From Ochrobactrum sp. BTU1 (lineage in GTDB: Bacteria > Pseudomonadota > Alphaproteobacteria > Rhizobiales > Rhizobiaceae), in contig CP076357.1 in NCBI GenBank assembly GCA_018798825.1, positions 372,001 to 436,000 of the forward strand: a stretch of 64,000 nt of DNA, given 5' to 3'. The notes beneath the pieces were generated by a model that was not told the origin of the DNA, did no database searches, and saw only the letters and a list, made by a program, of their open reading frames with translations. Both the position numbers and the translations under genes were made by a program. Position 1 is the stretch's first letter. The number at the start of each line of letters is the position of its first letter. Positions 25,137 to 34,123 of this stretch are shown piece after piece.

Positions 25137-27674
25137 TCATTTCAACACAGCCGCCAACTTTACAGCAAGAGCAATGTCATTGATTGGCTTTCGTACGACT
25201 TCTATATGCTGAAATCGTTTAGGAATTGACGAATGGTCGCTATATCCAGTCATAAAAATGAAGGGTATTCCCTTGTCCGACAGATCTTCCGCGACCTTTT
25301 CGGAGGTGACCGCTCCAAGACTGAAGTCAAGAATAGCCACCTCTGGCTGAAATGATTGAAGGGTCAACAAGGCTTCGTCAGCATCACTCGCTAGACGAAT
25401 ATCACCTGCTCCCATTGTACGCAGCGTGTCTTCGACATCCATCGCTATTAAGCTTTGATCCTCAACCACAAGAATTGAAGTTCGATCAAGAGGAGGCACA
25501 TGGGCGGTAGTCTTGACGTTGGAGCATGTGACGTCGGCCAGTTCCTTGCTAACGTGTAGGGCCGGAATGTTAAAGGTAGCGACCAAGCCATTTATGCGGT
25601 GTTCGATATGAACCTTTCCCCGCAGATCGTATTCAATAGAACTTCTTATCAATTTAGTTCCAAACCCTGTCCGTGATGGCGGTGAAACGACTGGGCCTCC
25701 GCTTTCGCGCCAAGAAATTTCACATTCCCCCGATGGCAGAACAATCCAATTTATCGCCAGTTGACCCTGCGTTGTAGAAAGTGCTCCATATTTTGCGGCA
25801 TTCGTCATCATCTCATGCACAACAAGCGACAGAACACTATAACCTCGCTGATCGAGCGCCGTAGGTGGACCTTCAATGGTAATCTTGGGCGAAGTACTGT
25901 TTGCACGATAAAGATTTGCCTCGGTTTCCATCAAGGTCGCAACTAAACCACTTTTTGAGCCGTCGAGTGATTGATCGTGTGCAGACGCAAGTGCGCTCAG
26001 CCGACCCTCCAATGTCAGTGCATAATCTTCGACGCTGTCGGCGCCCATACCAGTCTGCCGAGCAATTGATTTGACCAGAGCCAGAATATTTTTAACCCGG
26101 TGATTAAGTTCCGCGTTTAGTATGCGCCTTCGCTGATCTGTGCGGATCCGTTCTTTCTCGGAAATCTCAGTTTGGCGAAGTATCACATCTCGAAGATATG
26201 TTGCGATCGCGCGCGAAACAGACAAGTCAGTCTCCGTCCAAGGGGTTGATTGTCCGCGAACATCTTCGCGCCACGTTTCAAAACTCCCGCGCGGTGTCAG
26301 ACGTTGACCCATCGGTGTATCAACGATTTGCTTCACAGGCTCGCCAGCCCATTCCACCCGATGGGCTTCTTCGTTACGAAAGAGTATCAGATACTCGCCA
26401 AAGGTTACAGATAACGGGATAGCCACCATGCCGGCGACGCTGGATTTATGCTCCTCAATATAGTTTTCAATTTGCGAAGTTGACCAGATGTCGCCTGGCG
26501 ACTCCTTTTTGGCTACTTGTAGAAGCTCGCGGGTCGACGTTTCATCAAGAACGTCACCTGTTTCAAACCATTTATCGTCCATCCAAAGCGCCGCCCCATG
26601 ACTGGAAACGAGTTTTGCAAATTCTGGCAATTGCGCCAGAAGATCGTCGCGCATTGAGTTGTTTGTACTAAGTCGAGAAACCAGCTTATCCAATTTCATT
26701 CGTGCTTCTGCGGCCGCCTGTAAGGTCGCGCGTCGTTCACAAGCTGCAATATGAAGGGAGAAGTACTGCCCAAAAAGCTCAGCTCCTATCCGCAGAGGCA
26801 GAGCTGTAATCTTTGGCCGATCATGATGACAGGCGATCAATCCCCAAAGAGCACCATCAACAATAATTGAGATGGACAGCGATGCCGAAACGCCCATATT
26901 GTTGAGGTATTGGCAATGAATCGGAGAGACGCTGCGCAACTGTGCGAATGACATATCCACCGGCTCTTCAGAGAAAGCCAGTCGGGGTTCGAGCTCAACG
27001 GGTACTGAAGCTGTGTCAGAGATCATTCTGATCGTGTTGGAGACGTAGAGTTTTCGGGCTTGGGCGGGTATGTCGCTTGCCGGGAAATGCTGGCCCAAAA
27101 AGCTCTTCAGAGTAGATGATTTTGCCTCGGCAATCACCCGGCCAGCACCGTTATGCAAAAATCTGTAGACCATCACGCGGTCATAACCCAGCATGGCGCG
27201 AACGAGCTTAGCTGCAACCGTTGCCGCACGCGAGACACTTTCTTCGCGTCCGAGACGGTGGATCACAGAGCGTGTGAGATCAAGGGCTTGCCGGGCAGTT
27301 TGTCCGCGATCTGGCGAGGGCTCGAACTCGACAAAAGTTAGCCCGTTGTGTGTGTGAACGATCGCATCATAAAGGCCCTGCTTTCTTGGAAAACGAAATC
27401 CAATGATGATTGACGAAAGGCCAGGTTCTCGCGCTTTAGCAGCAGCGTTGCGGAAATCGTGAGCATTCTTTTCGCCAACAATTAAAGAAATTTCGGTTCC
27501 AGGGATCAAATCACCCTTGTAGCCCGTTAACGTTGGGACATTGGAAGAAGCAAACAAGAGCCGTTGATTGACAGGGTTGACCACAAGCATTGCGCCGTGT
27601 GACTGGATCGAACCTGGAATATGAATTGGCTCCCGATCACAGTTCGTAAGGTTCACGGGTTCGGAAATGGACAT
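25137..27674 (-). CDS. Bacteriophytochrome with HWE histidine kinase and C-terminal receiver
   Basis: An 845-residue red-light receptor. The PAS start NLTNCDREPIHIPGSIQSHG carries the biliverdin-binding cysteine (Cys12); the GAF has PASDIPAQARKLY and SPIHCQYL with the chromophore histidine; the PHY has the PRGSF tongue motif. The kinase core is AELNHRVKNILALVKS (His525) with a HWE/HisKA_2 ATPase (NAAKYGAL, GFGTKLI), and the C-terminal receiver has ILVVEDQ, phospho-Asp in ILDFSL, FMTGY and RKP. All key residues are intact. A GTG at 27686 could add four residues. No heme oxygenase gene (bphO) is nearby, so biliverdin would come from elsewhere. Partner regulator unknown. Confidence 0.92.
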   Translation of the reverse strand: MSISEPVNLTNCDREPIHIPGSIQSHGAMLVVNPVNQRLLFASSNVPTLTGYKGDLIPGTEISLIVGEKNAHDFRNAAAKAREPGLSSIIIGFRFPRKQGLYDAIVHTHNGLTFVEFEPSPDRGQTARQALDLTRSVIHRLGREESVSRAATVAAKLVRAMLGYDRVMVYRFLHNGAGRVIAEAKSSTLKSFLGQHFPASDIPAQARKLYVSNTIRMISDTASVPVELEPRLAFSEEPVDMSFAQLRSVSPIHCQYLNNMGVSASLSISIIVDGALWGLIACHHDRPKITALPLRIGAELFGQYFSLHIAACERRATLQAAAEARMKLDKLVSRLSTNNSMRDDLLAQLPEFAKLVSSHGAALWMDDKWFETGDVLDETSTRELLQVAKKESPGDIWSTSQIENYIEEHKSSVAGMVAIPLSVTFGEYLILFRNEEAHRVEWAGEPVKQIVDTPMGQRLTPRGSFETWREDVRGQSTPWTETDLSVSRAIATYLRDVILRQTEISEKERIRTDQRRRILNAELNHRVKNILALVKSIARQTGMGADSVEDYALTLEGRLSALASAHDQSLDGSKSGLVATLMETEANLYRANSTSPKITIEGPPTALDQRGYSVLSLVVHEMMTNAAKYGALSTTQGQLAINWIVLPSGECEISWRESGGPVVSPPSRTGFGTKLIRSSIEYDLRGKVHIEHRINGLVATFNIPALHVSKELADVTCSNVKTTAHVPPLDRTSILVVEDQSLIAMDVEDTLRTMGAGDIRLASDADEALLTLQSFQPEVAILDFSLGAVTSEKVAEDLSDKGIPFIFMTGYSDHSSIPKRFQHIEVVRKPINDIALAVKLAAVLK

Positions 27675-27790
27675 TTTTAAAAGCACACTTTCTAACTATG
27701 GCATTGCAGATCACCAGTTGCCGAAATGTGAGGTCATTACGAAGCTAGGACCTGAACATCTCGCTCACTTCGTGAATTTTATGGATACTC

Positions 27791-27817
27791 GACTTCCAAG
27801 ACTTCCAAGACTTCCAA
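27791..27817. repeat. Three tandem 9-bp repeats
   Basis: GACTTCCAA occurs three times head to tail (27791-27799, 27800-27808, 27809-27817) between the phytochrome and the Crp-family gene; a fourth, partial ACTTCC follows at 27824. Meaning unknown. Confidence 0.85.
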
Positions 27818-27879
27818 AACGAAACTTCCGATCTTTAACGCGAGTTATGTCTAAAAGTAACATAGAGGCCCATAGCCGT

Positions 27880-27897
27880 CTGTCCACTTCTGGACAG
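27880..27897. promoter_or_regulatory. Palindrome upstream of the Crp/Fnr-family gene
   Basis: CTGTCCA (27880-27886) and TGGACAG (27891-27897) form a perfect dyad around CTTC, 20 bp before the regulator's ATG. A related 17-bp sequence lies upstream of the hybrid kinase gene at 43931-43947. Possible autoregulatory site. Confidence 0.5.
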
Positions 27898-27917
27898 TTT
27901 TCCAGTGAAATAGGGAT

Positions 27918-28655
27918 ATGCTTCCAATGACCATTCAACCTCTTCAGGAGTTTTCAGACAATCTTTTGCTGATGATGCTCAGCGAGAGCGATCGTCAAAA
28001 ACTTTCACCACATACGATGGTCTTCGACCTCGAAGCGCTGACGATATTGCACAAGGCCGGCGATGATGTGGTCAATACCTGGTTTCCTTGTGGGCCGGCC
28101 ATGGCCAGCTTCCAACGCTGGATCGATGCTGATAATAGTGCTGTCGAAATCGCGTTAATTGGGAGAGAAGGTGCGGTAGGCGGTATCGTCTCCAATGGCA
28201 GTTTGCCAGCTTACGCAACGGCAATCGTTCGCAATTCGGGGCGGTTCTACCGTATCAAGACAGCAGCTCTCGAGCAGGTAAAGTTGGAATCTGTTGCTCT
28301 GCGACACTGGTTTGCACGCTATTCCGACTGCCTTATGGCGCAAGTTTTCCAGACCGCTGCTTGTAATGCCACCCACACCATTACGCAAAGAACGGCCAAA
28401 TGGTTGCTAGCTGCTGCTGCACGGACTAGCTCAAGTCATTTTGAACTTACACACGATCAGTTGTCTGAAATGCTTGGCGTTGGACGCACTTTTGTTACGC
28501 GAACAATTGGCCAACTGCGTGCGGAGGGCATCATCACAACGCGTCGCGGTATGGTCATTATTGAGGACGAAGTTGCCTTGAGGAAAAAGTCATGCAGTTG
28601 CACCTCAGCCATAGAGGAGCATTACGACGCTGTAATGCATGGAATATACACTTGA
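27918..28655 (+). CDS. Crp/Fnr family transcriptional regulator
   Basis: A 245-residue regulator with an N-terminal cyclic-nucleotide-like jelly roll (residues 10-140; the region EIALIGREGAVGGIV lacks the Arg-Ser cAMP pair) and a C-terminal helix-turn-helix (LTHDQLSEMLGVGRTFVTRTIGQLRAEGII). The cysteine-containing tail KKSCSCTS is not an Fnr-type cluster. This subgroup is common in Rhizobiales and probably does not bind cAMP. A second in-frame ATG at 27927 is possible. A palindrome lies 20 bp upstream. The next gene, an MscS channel, follows after 38 bp and may be co-transcribed. The signal is unknown. Confidence 0.87.
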   Translation: MLPMTIQPLQEFSDNLLLMMLSESDRQKLSPHTMVFDLEALTILHKAGDDVVNTWFPCGPAMASFQRWIDADNSAVEIALIGREGAVGGIVSNGSLPAYATAIVRNSGRFYRIKTAALEQVKLESVALRHWFARYSDCLMAQVFQTAACNATHTITQRTAKWLLAAAARTSSSHFELTHDQLSEMLGVGRTFVTRTIGQLRAEGIITTRRGMVIIEDEVALRKKSCSCTSAIEEHYDAVMHGIYT

Positions 28656-28693
28656 AGTTTACACCAAACATCGTTGAAGGAGCCTAGTCCAGA

Positions 28694-29503
28694 ATGGAAA
28701 ATCAACTGACAAACCCTCTCACGGCCGTTCCTGCAGGATTGGGGCAATTGTGGGCATTGGCAATACAATATGGGCTTTCGCTCCTTGGTGCAGTCATATT
28801 GCTGATCGGAGGTTGGCTCTTCTCTCGAATTTTAAGCCAGTGGGCATATAGAGGTCTGTCAAACGTGCGTGGAATTGATGAAACGTTAGCGCGTTTCTTT
28901 TCGCGCGTACTTCACTACGCTTTCCTTATGCTTGTATTCGTTATGGTTCTTGGCCAATTCGGAGTGCAGACGGCATCTATTATCGCCGCGCTGGGCGCTG
29001 CGGGTCTTGCTATCGGGCTGGCATTGCAGGGTACTCTGCAAAATATTGCCGCCGGTATCATGTTGCTCGTGCTGCGTCCGTTCAGAGTGGGAGAGTATAT
29101 CGAGACCGCTGCCGTCAAAGGCACTATCTCTGAAGTCGGTCTGTTTGCGACTGAGCTTAAGACTGAAGACGGTCTTTATCTAATGGCGCCGAATTCGACA
29201 CTTTGGAACACACCAATCACTAACTTTAGTCGCGAGCCGGAACGGCGCCAGCTATTATCCATTGCAGTCAGCTCGGATGTTGAAATTCAATCCATTAAGG
29301 CTGCAGTGACAGAGATAGTCAGGTCAGACTTGCGCGTAAGCAACAACCCAGCGCCTCGTGTCATGTCAGATGATCTCACCGCCGAAAAGATTACATTAAG
29401 GATTGAATACTGGGCAAATTCTCGCAACTTCTACGAGACGAAAAACGATATTATTGACACTTTGAAAGCAGGGCTCGCGCAAAAGGGTATTGTTCTCAAA
29501 TAA
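28694..29503 (+). CDS. Small-conductance mechanosensitive channel (MscS family)
   Basis: A 269-residue MscS homologue of the short E. coli type (286). Three membrane segments: 20-42, 72-92 and the pore helix with GAAGLAIGLALQGTLQNIAAGIMLL (residues 100-124), followed by the beta domain RPFRVGEYIE and a cytosolic cage ending DIIDTLKAGLAQKGI. It opens under hypo-osmotic shock to release solutes. An AAGGAG site precedes the ATG. A GC-rich hairpin (29519-29537) follows the stop. Confidence 0.92.
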   Translation: MENQLTNPLTAVPAGLGQLWALAIQYGLSLLGAVILLIGGWLFSRILSQWAYRGLSNVRGIDETLARFFSRVLHYAFLMLVFVMVLGQFGVQTASIIAALGAAGLAIGLALQGTLQNIAAGIMLLVLRPFRVGEYIETAAVKGTISEVGLFATELKTEDGLYLMAPNSTLWNTPITNFSREPERRQLLSIAVSSDVEIQSIKAAVTEIVRSDLRVSNNPAPRVMSDDLTAEKITLRIEYWANSRNFYETKNDIIDTLKAGLAQKGIVLK

Positions 29504-29518
29504 TCCATTCAGCTCGAG

Positions 29519-29537
29519 CGGCCTCAGCTTGAGGCCG
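29519..29537 (+). terminator. Terminator-like hairpin after the MscS gene
   Basis: CGGCCTCA (29519-29526) and TGAGGCCG (29530-29537) form a perfect 8-bp stem with a three-base loop, 16 bp after the stop. There is no long T tract, so intrinsic termination may be weak. Confidence 0.5.
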
Positions 29538-30038
29538 TTACTGTCAACCACGGTGCCGGCTGAAGTGAAAGAAAAAATAAAAAACGCGAAGCCAAACGTA
29601 ATGCACCTAATTTTATCAAGCTAACTGTTCTCTAGACTGTCTCACAACCGTGCGAACGTGAAATCCATGAAGCGCGTACCTTATGCGCGCAACTCTCAAC
29701 CAAAATATAAAGGGCATGCAGATCTTCTTGACCGATTTTTCTCTCTATGCCGTTTCAACAAGCGCACTGAACCTCATATCATAAGCGATACGATGTAGAC
29801 TGAAGTGAGCTCTGTAAAATTTGTTTGGCGTTTTTTTAGCAGATCGAATGTTCTGATTGCTTTGGCATTCATTCAATTTATCCGTCTTAGGATGCAGCCT
29901 CAGGCGTTTTGCTGCTGCAAGACTGGAGCGGTAAACTGGCCAGAATTCTGCTGATGTCCAAGAGACGAGCGGTTCTGACAACACCATGGTTAAGCACAGT
30001 GGCTTTTGTCTCTTCCGCTATAATATATCGATGGAAAG
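29538..30038. other. 500-bp stretch without a recognisable gene
   Basis: The stretch between the MscS hairpin and the SDR terminator. An 80-codon minus-strand frame (29745-29987) has no ribosome site and no familiar motif. I see no RNA gene. It may hold decayed sequence, but nothing identifies it. Confidence 0.4.
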
Positions 30039-30063
30039 GCCGCCGCTTGTGAGGAGCGGCGGC
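30039..30063 (-). terminator. Terminator-like hairpin after the SDR gene
   Basis: GCCGCCGCT (30039-30047) and AGCGGCGGC (30055-30063) form a perfect 9-bp GC stem with a seven-base loop. It lies 7 bp beyond the stop of the leftward SDR gene and is followed on the minus strand by CCTTTCC, a weak pyrimidine tract. Confidence 0.65.
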
Positions 30064-30069
30064 TTCAAA

Positions 30070-30843
30070 TTATTTAGTGGTGTAGCCACCATTGACGAGT
30101 ATCGTCTGTCCGGTCATCCACCATCCTTCCGAAACCATAAAGCGAATATAAGGCACAATATCCTCAATGTCAGTCAGACCGGTATTTGAAAAATTTGATA
30201 ATGCAGCTGCTGTCTTGTGGTAAGCAACGGCATCTTCACCTTCGGCCGGATAGAAAAATGGAGTATCCATAGGACCGGGGCCAATGGAAGTGACAGAGAT
30301 GCCTCGTTCTCCGAATTCCTTCGATGCTGCCCGCGTGAAATGCTCCACGGGTGCCTTGGTTCCTGCATAACTGGAATAAAAAGGCGTGTAAGCACCCAGT
30401 AAGGACGTCACGATCGTCACAAGTTTACCGTTGTCGTTGAGATGGCGACCTGCTTCCTTGATGAAAAAGAATGCGGCCTTTGCGTTCACTGCACTCATCT
30501 CGTCATATTCTTGTTCAGTAATCTCGAGAATGGGCTTTTTCAGAACCTTTCCAACTGTGTTTATCGCGATGTCTGGCTTTCCAATTGCTGCAATGGCATC
30601 AGTGAAAAGTTTTTCTACCGCCCCTGCGGAGGAAAGATCGGCCTGAAAAGCAACTGCCTGTGTCCCAAGTGCATTAAGGGCGGCAACAGTTGCAGTCGCT
30701 TCGACGCTTGTTGATGGGCTATTATAGTGGATGGCGATACTTTTTGCGCCTTCTTGAGCGAGGTCGCGCGCAATAAGGCCACCGAGGTTCTTTGCGCCGC
30801 CGGCAATCAATACAGTCTTTCCCTTGATGCTATGAGAAGTCAT
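30070..30843 (-). CDS. Short-chain dehydrogenase/reductase
   Basis: A 257-residue SDR. GKTVLIAGGAKNLGGLIA is the cofactor loop (with an Asn in the third Gly region as in some SDRs), INTVGK replaces the usual NNAG, VTSLLGAY holds the catalytic Ser and YSSYAGTKAPVEHF the Tyr-x3-Lys. The end PYIRFMVSEGWWMTGQTILVNGGY is classical. Substrate unknown. It diverges from a LysR gene over a short region containing a perfect operator, so it is probably that regulator's target. Confidence 0.88.
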   Translation of the reverse strand: MTSHSIKGKTVLIAGGAKNLGGLIARDLAQEGAKSIAIHYNSPSTSVEATATVAALNALGTQAVAFQADLSSAGAVEKLFTDAIAAIGKPDIAINTVGKVLKKPILEITEQEYDEMSAVNAKAAFFFIKEAGRHLNDNGKLVTIVTSLLGAYTPFYSSYAGTKAPVEHFTRAASKEFGERGISVTSIGPGPMDTPFFYPAEGEDAVAYHKTAAALSNFSNTGLTDIEDIVPYIRFMVSEGWWMTGQTILVNGGYTTK

Positions 30844-30927
30844 CTCTGTCTCCAGATGTTAGGAATTCAGGTTTTTGAAATCGTGCATCATATAAATACC
30901 GTCTAGATATGCAGTATAAAGCTCTGT

Positions 30928-30950
30928 ATTCTGACATCACTTGTCAGAAT
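30928..30950. promoter_or_regulatory. Perfect LysR-type operator between SDR and LysR genes
   Basis: ATTCTGACA (30928-30936) and TGTCAGAAT (30942-30950) are perfect 9-bp arms around TCACT. It lies between divergent SDR and LysR genes. It also falls inside the 5' extension of the longest LysR frame, arguing that translation begins downstream, at 30978. Confidence 0.72.
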
Positions 30951-30977
30951 TTGCGAACAAATGGAGATCCGATACCT

Positions 30978-31877
30978 GTGGACCGAATTGACCTCTTTCG
31001 TATCTTCATTCGTGTCGTTGACTGTGCAAGCTTTACCCGAGCGGCGGCGACACTTGATATGCCTCGATCATCTGTTTCTGCTGCCATTCAGGAACTCGAA
31101 GGCCGCATAGGCGCCAGACTCCTCCACAGAACAACCAGAAACGTCTCTCCAACCAACGATGGAATTGCATTTTACGAAAGATGCACACGCGTTATTTACG
31201 ACGTCGAAGAGACTGAGAATCTTTTTCGTCAAAAAGCTTCGCGACCGTCAGGCAAGATACGTATAAATGTTCCGGGCAGAATTGGGCGGCTGATTGTTGC
31301 GCCTGCACTTTCCTCGTTTCTTACTCAATATCCTGACATAAATATCGACATCGGAGTGACGGATCGGGCGGTCAACCTAGCAGAGGACAGTGTAGATTGT
31401 GTCCTGCGGGCGGGCCATCTTGTAGATTCAAGCTTAATCGCCCGATCGATCGGTGAATTGCCATTATTGAATGTTGCGGCACCTCATTACCTCCAACGCT
31501 ACGGAATACCTGACAGACCGGAAGAGCTAGACAGTCATCTTGCGGTTAATTACGCATCGCCATCAACTGGACGGATCGAGGACTGGGAGTGGATGGAGAA
31601 TGGTGAAATAAAGAAGAAAGCTTTGCGGGGGCGCGTTACAGTCAACAATGCGGAAGCATATATAGCTTGTTGTCTCGCAGGCCTTGGCCTAATTCAGATT
31701 CCCGCTTACGACGTGCAGTCACATATCGATAGCAACGAATTAGTCGAATTTATGCCAGCATATCAAGCACAGCCTCTACCTCTAACAATACTTTATCCTA
31801 GCAGGCAGCATCTATCCAGACGTTTGAGTGTTTTTGTCGATTGGCTAGAAGCACTCCTGCGAGATCAAATTCGCTAG
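30978..31877 (+). CDS. LysR family transcriptional regulator
   Basis: A 299-residue LysR regulator of the CrgA/DmlR-like group. It starts VDRIDLFRIFIRVVDCASFTRAAATLDMPRSSVSAAIQELE and continues GARLLHRTTRNVSPT; the effector half has GKIRINVPGRIGRLIVAPAL and GLGLIQIPAYDV. I choose the GTG at 30978 with a GGAGAT site 11 bp away; an ATG at 30909 would place a perfect palindrome inside the coding region. It diverges from an SDR gene. The inducer is unknown. Confidence 0.88.
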   Translation: MDRIDLFRIFIRVVDCASFTRAAATLDMPRSSVSAAIQELEGRIGARLLHRTTRNVSPTNDGIAFYERCTRVIYDVEETENLFRQKASRPSGKIRINVPGRIGRLIVAPALSSFLTQYPDINIDIGVTDRAVNLAEDSVDCVLRAGHLVDSSLIARSIGELPLLNVAAPHYLQRYGIPDRPEELDSHLAVNYASPSTGRIEDWEWMENGEIKKKALRGRVTVNNAEAYIACCLAGLGLIQIPAYDVQSHIDSNELVEFMPAYQAQPLPLTILYPSRQHLSRRLSVFVDWLEALLRDQIR

Positions 31878-32035
31878 AGACTTACCCTGACTACCGTGAG
31901 CGTTTGAGCAACATTGGAGGACGAAAAGATTTTAAGTGGATGAACGTGTCAGAGAATGATTGGATTTTTTCAACATTTCTCAATACAGGTCTCCCAGGAG
32001 CCGTAACTATAGCGTCCTTGAATAACCTTATCGGT

Positions 32036-32353
32036 TCAATTTCCGCTTCTATCGAATAGCAAGCATCCATTTGGAAGAATTTGGTAGATTGCAACAAACT
32101 CATTTGCATCAATTTGGCTATTCTTATCAGCATCCAGAAACCTAAACAAATCTGTACGAGATATGTCTTGTTCTCGAGGAAAATCATATGGCGGAAAATC
32201 GAGCACGTTGACAAATTCAGAGTCTGAAATGAAACCGTCGGCATCTCTGTCGTAAACAGCCATAAATCTCTGCCAATCCACACTTGCGGGTTCGCATGAA
32301 AAAGATAAATTTGTAAACGATATTAGAAGAGTGAGGCCAAGCGTCAAACGCAT
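32036..32353 (-). CDS. Small exported EF-hand protein
   Basis: A 105-residue protein with a signal peptide (MRLTLGLTLLISFTNLSFSC, with a possible lipobox-like end but no clear one) and two EF-hand loops: DRDADGFISDSEF (residues 35-47 region) with D1, D3, D5, Gly6, Ile8 and E12, and DADKNSQIDANEF, with D1, D3, N5, I8, E12. It probably binds calcium in the periplasm. The ATG at 32353 places the hydrophobic segment at the N-terminus; an upstream ATG at 32383 would add ten residues. No operon partner. Function beyond calcium binding is not known. Confidence 0.75.
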   Translation of the reverse strand: MRLTLGLTLLISFTNLSFSCEPASVDWQRFMAVYDRDADGFISDSEFVNVLDFPPYDFPREQDISRTDLFRFLDADKNSQIDANEFVAIYQILPNGCLLFDRSGN

Positions 32354-32383
32354 CGACGGTGATATCCATCTTTGGGTAATCAT

Positions 32384-32704
32384 TAATGTGCGAGCTTCGA
32401 AAGCTATATCTCATATGCAAGATAATCAAATCCCAATTTTGATGATGCTTGCATCTTGGCGTCGCAGTCGAACGGTTAATGTCGTGATGTCTGGGGGCGC
32501 AATCTTATCAAGCTTCGGCGAACCCACTGGGGTTCCAGTTGACCGCCAACTCTGATCTCAGAAGGCTGTAACTGTTGAAGGGTAGGGCACAGAATTTAGC
32601 AATACTACCCAAGGACGAGCCATGGTGATAATCGTGAGCGAAAGAATCAAACAGGCAAACTGATCCGTCCTAGCCCTGTTCTGGTTATCGGCTAAGGGGA
32701 GCAA
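32384..32704. other. Intergenic stretch, no gene seen
   Basis: About 320 bp between the EF-hand gene and the EamA transporter gene. Frames here lack ribosome sites or motifs. It ends with the AGGGGAGC ribosome site of the transporter. Confidence 0.4.
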
Positions 32705-33598
32705 ATGCTGATTTACGAACTCGCCGCATTTGGTGCCGCGACCTGTTGGGCAGTGACCGGACTTATCTCCGCAGGACCAGCGGGGCATCTTGGTGCACCA
32801 ACATTTAATCATGTACGCCAAATTTTTGTCACGGGTTTACTCCTCACTTACGTTGTCTTTACCGGAACTTGGCGCGAGTTGAATATTAGCAATATTGGCC
32901 CACTTGTGCTATCTGGCGTCATTGGAATTTTCTTTGGTGACACCGTTCTTTTTGCCGCCTTAAATCGCTTGGGACCTCGTCGTTCAGGTATTCTTTTCGC
33001 GATGAATGCGCCGATAGCAGCGGTCATGGGTTGGTTGGTTCTGGGCGAAACGCTCGCATTACGTTCGGTTCTAGGGATTGGATTGACAATTTTCGGTGTC
33101 TGTCTCGCAATTTTCTTTGGTAAAAGACCCAATCAAAAACACCCTTGGGAGGCAGTCAAAGGCGCATTATGGGTCGGCGTTTCATTTGGAATTCTTGCAG
33201 CACTTGGACAGGCCGTTGGTTCGATAATTGTCCGCCCCGTGATGGAGTCCGGAATTGATCCTTTCGTCGGCTCGCTGATGCGGGTCGGTGTCGCTGCAGC
33301 ATGCCTTAGCGCGTTCACCCGTTTACCTATCGCTTCGGTCAAGCCCCGTAATCCTCCAACCTTACCCGTCCTCGCGATGACAGCACTGTCGGGGTTTGTG
33401 GCATTAGCTGTTGGTATGACACTACTCCTTTATGCACTTTCAGGCGGCAAAACAGGCATTATATCGACCATTTCAGCGACAACGCCGGTGATCATATTGC
33501 CAATGTTGTGGTTACGGACGGGCGAGCGTCCGGCTGGAGGTGCTTGGCTTGGCGCTGCGTTTGTAGTCGCAGGACTTGCCCTAATTGTTTACCGCTAG
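32705..33598 (+). CDS. EamA-family (DMT) transporter
   Basis: A 297-residue membrane protein with ten predicted helices in two repeated EamA halves. The first half ends in a typical PIAAVMGWLVLGETLALRSVLGIGLTIFGV, the second in TPVIILPMLWLRTGERPAGGAWLGAAFVVAGL. Family members export or import small metabolites. An AAGGGGAGC site precedes the ATG. Substrate unknown; the gene stands alone. Confidence 0.88.
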   Translation: MLIYELAAFGAATCWAVTGLISAGPAGHLGAPTFNHVRQIFVTGLLLTYVVFTGTWRELNISNIGPLVLSGVIGIFFGDTVLFAALNRLGPRRSGILFAMNAPIAAVMGWLVLGETLALRSVLGIGLTIFGVCLAIFFGKRPNQKHPWEAVKGALWVGVSFGILAALGQAVGSIIVRPVMESGIDPFVGSLMRVGVAAACLSAFTRLPIASVKPRNPPTLPVLAMTALSGFVALAVGMTLLLYALSGGKTGIISTISATTPVIILPMLWLRTGERPAGGAWLGAAFVVAGLALIVYR

Positions 33599-34123
33599 TT
33601 TCCATCCGCCGATAAAGACAGGCTGGACCGTTCCCGGAGGGGGGCAGCGCACGCCAAATGGTGCTTGATCATCTTGAATTTTGTTCGCTCGTACCGGAAA
33701 ACAGAACAAGATAATACATACTGCTGAATGTCCAGCGTGCGCCAATACATTTTAGGATAGCGTGTGGCGCCCAGTGCGGCATATTAGACTGGCCTCATTG
33801 TCGGTGCAGTCAATTTGGTTGTCTTCTACCCGGCGCTCGGCGATTAGAAGAAGCAGTGTTGCGGGCTGGAACCTTCATCAAGAAGCAGTGACTTTCTTAC
33901 CATTGCGCAACTCTGACACTGCTTAGATCCCTATTCACTTTGTTGCAATCTTTCTCGATATGCAGAAATTTACAAGTGATCGTGGTTCACAGCCAGTCGC
34001 AGCAGCTTGACAGCCTCCTGATATCTGAGCAGTAGCTAAAATGAAGAACGTCAATTAAAAGTCCAACAAACGACTCGCGATGGATATCGGACTACTTTAA
34101 CAATGTCGGGTATTGAGCAACAA
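33599..34123. other. 525-bp stretch without a recognisable gene
   Basis: No frame of credible length on either strand. A short plus-strand frame ending near 33846 reads as a hydrophobic tail but starts after a stop, so it could be a remnant; I cannot name it. Possible promoter for the small exported protein at the right end. Confidence 0.4.

Noticed and set aside
29745..29987. 80-codon minus-strand frame in the MscS-SDR gap
   Set aside because: No ribosome site, unusual composition and no motif.
33599..34123. Insertion-sequence remnant in the gene-free stretch
   Set aside because: No terminal inverted repeats, target duplication or transposase-like translation was found.
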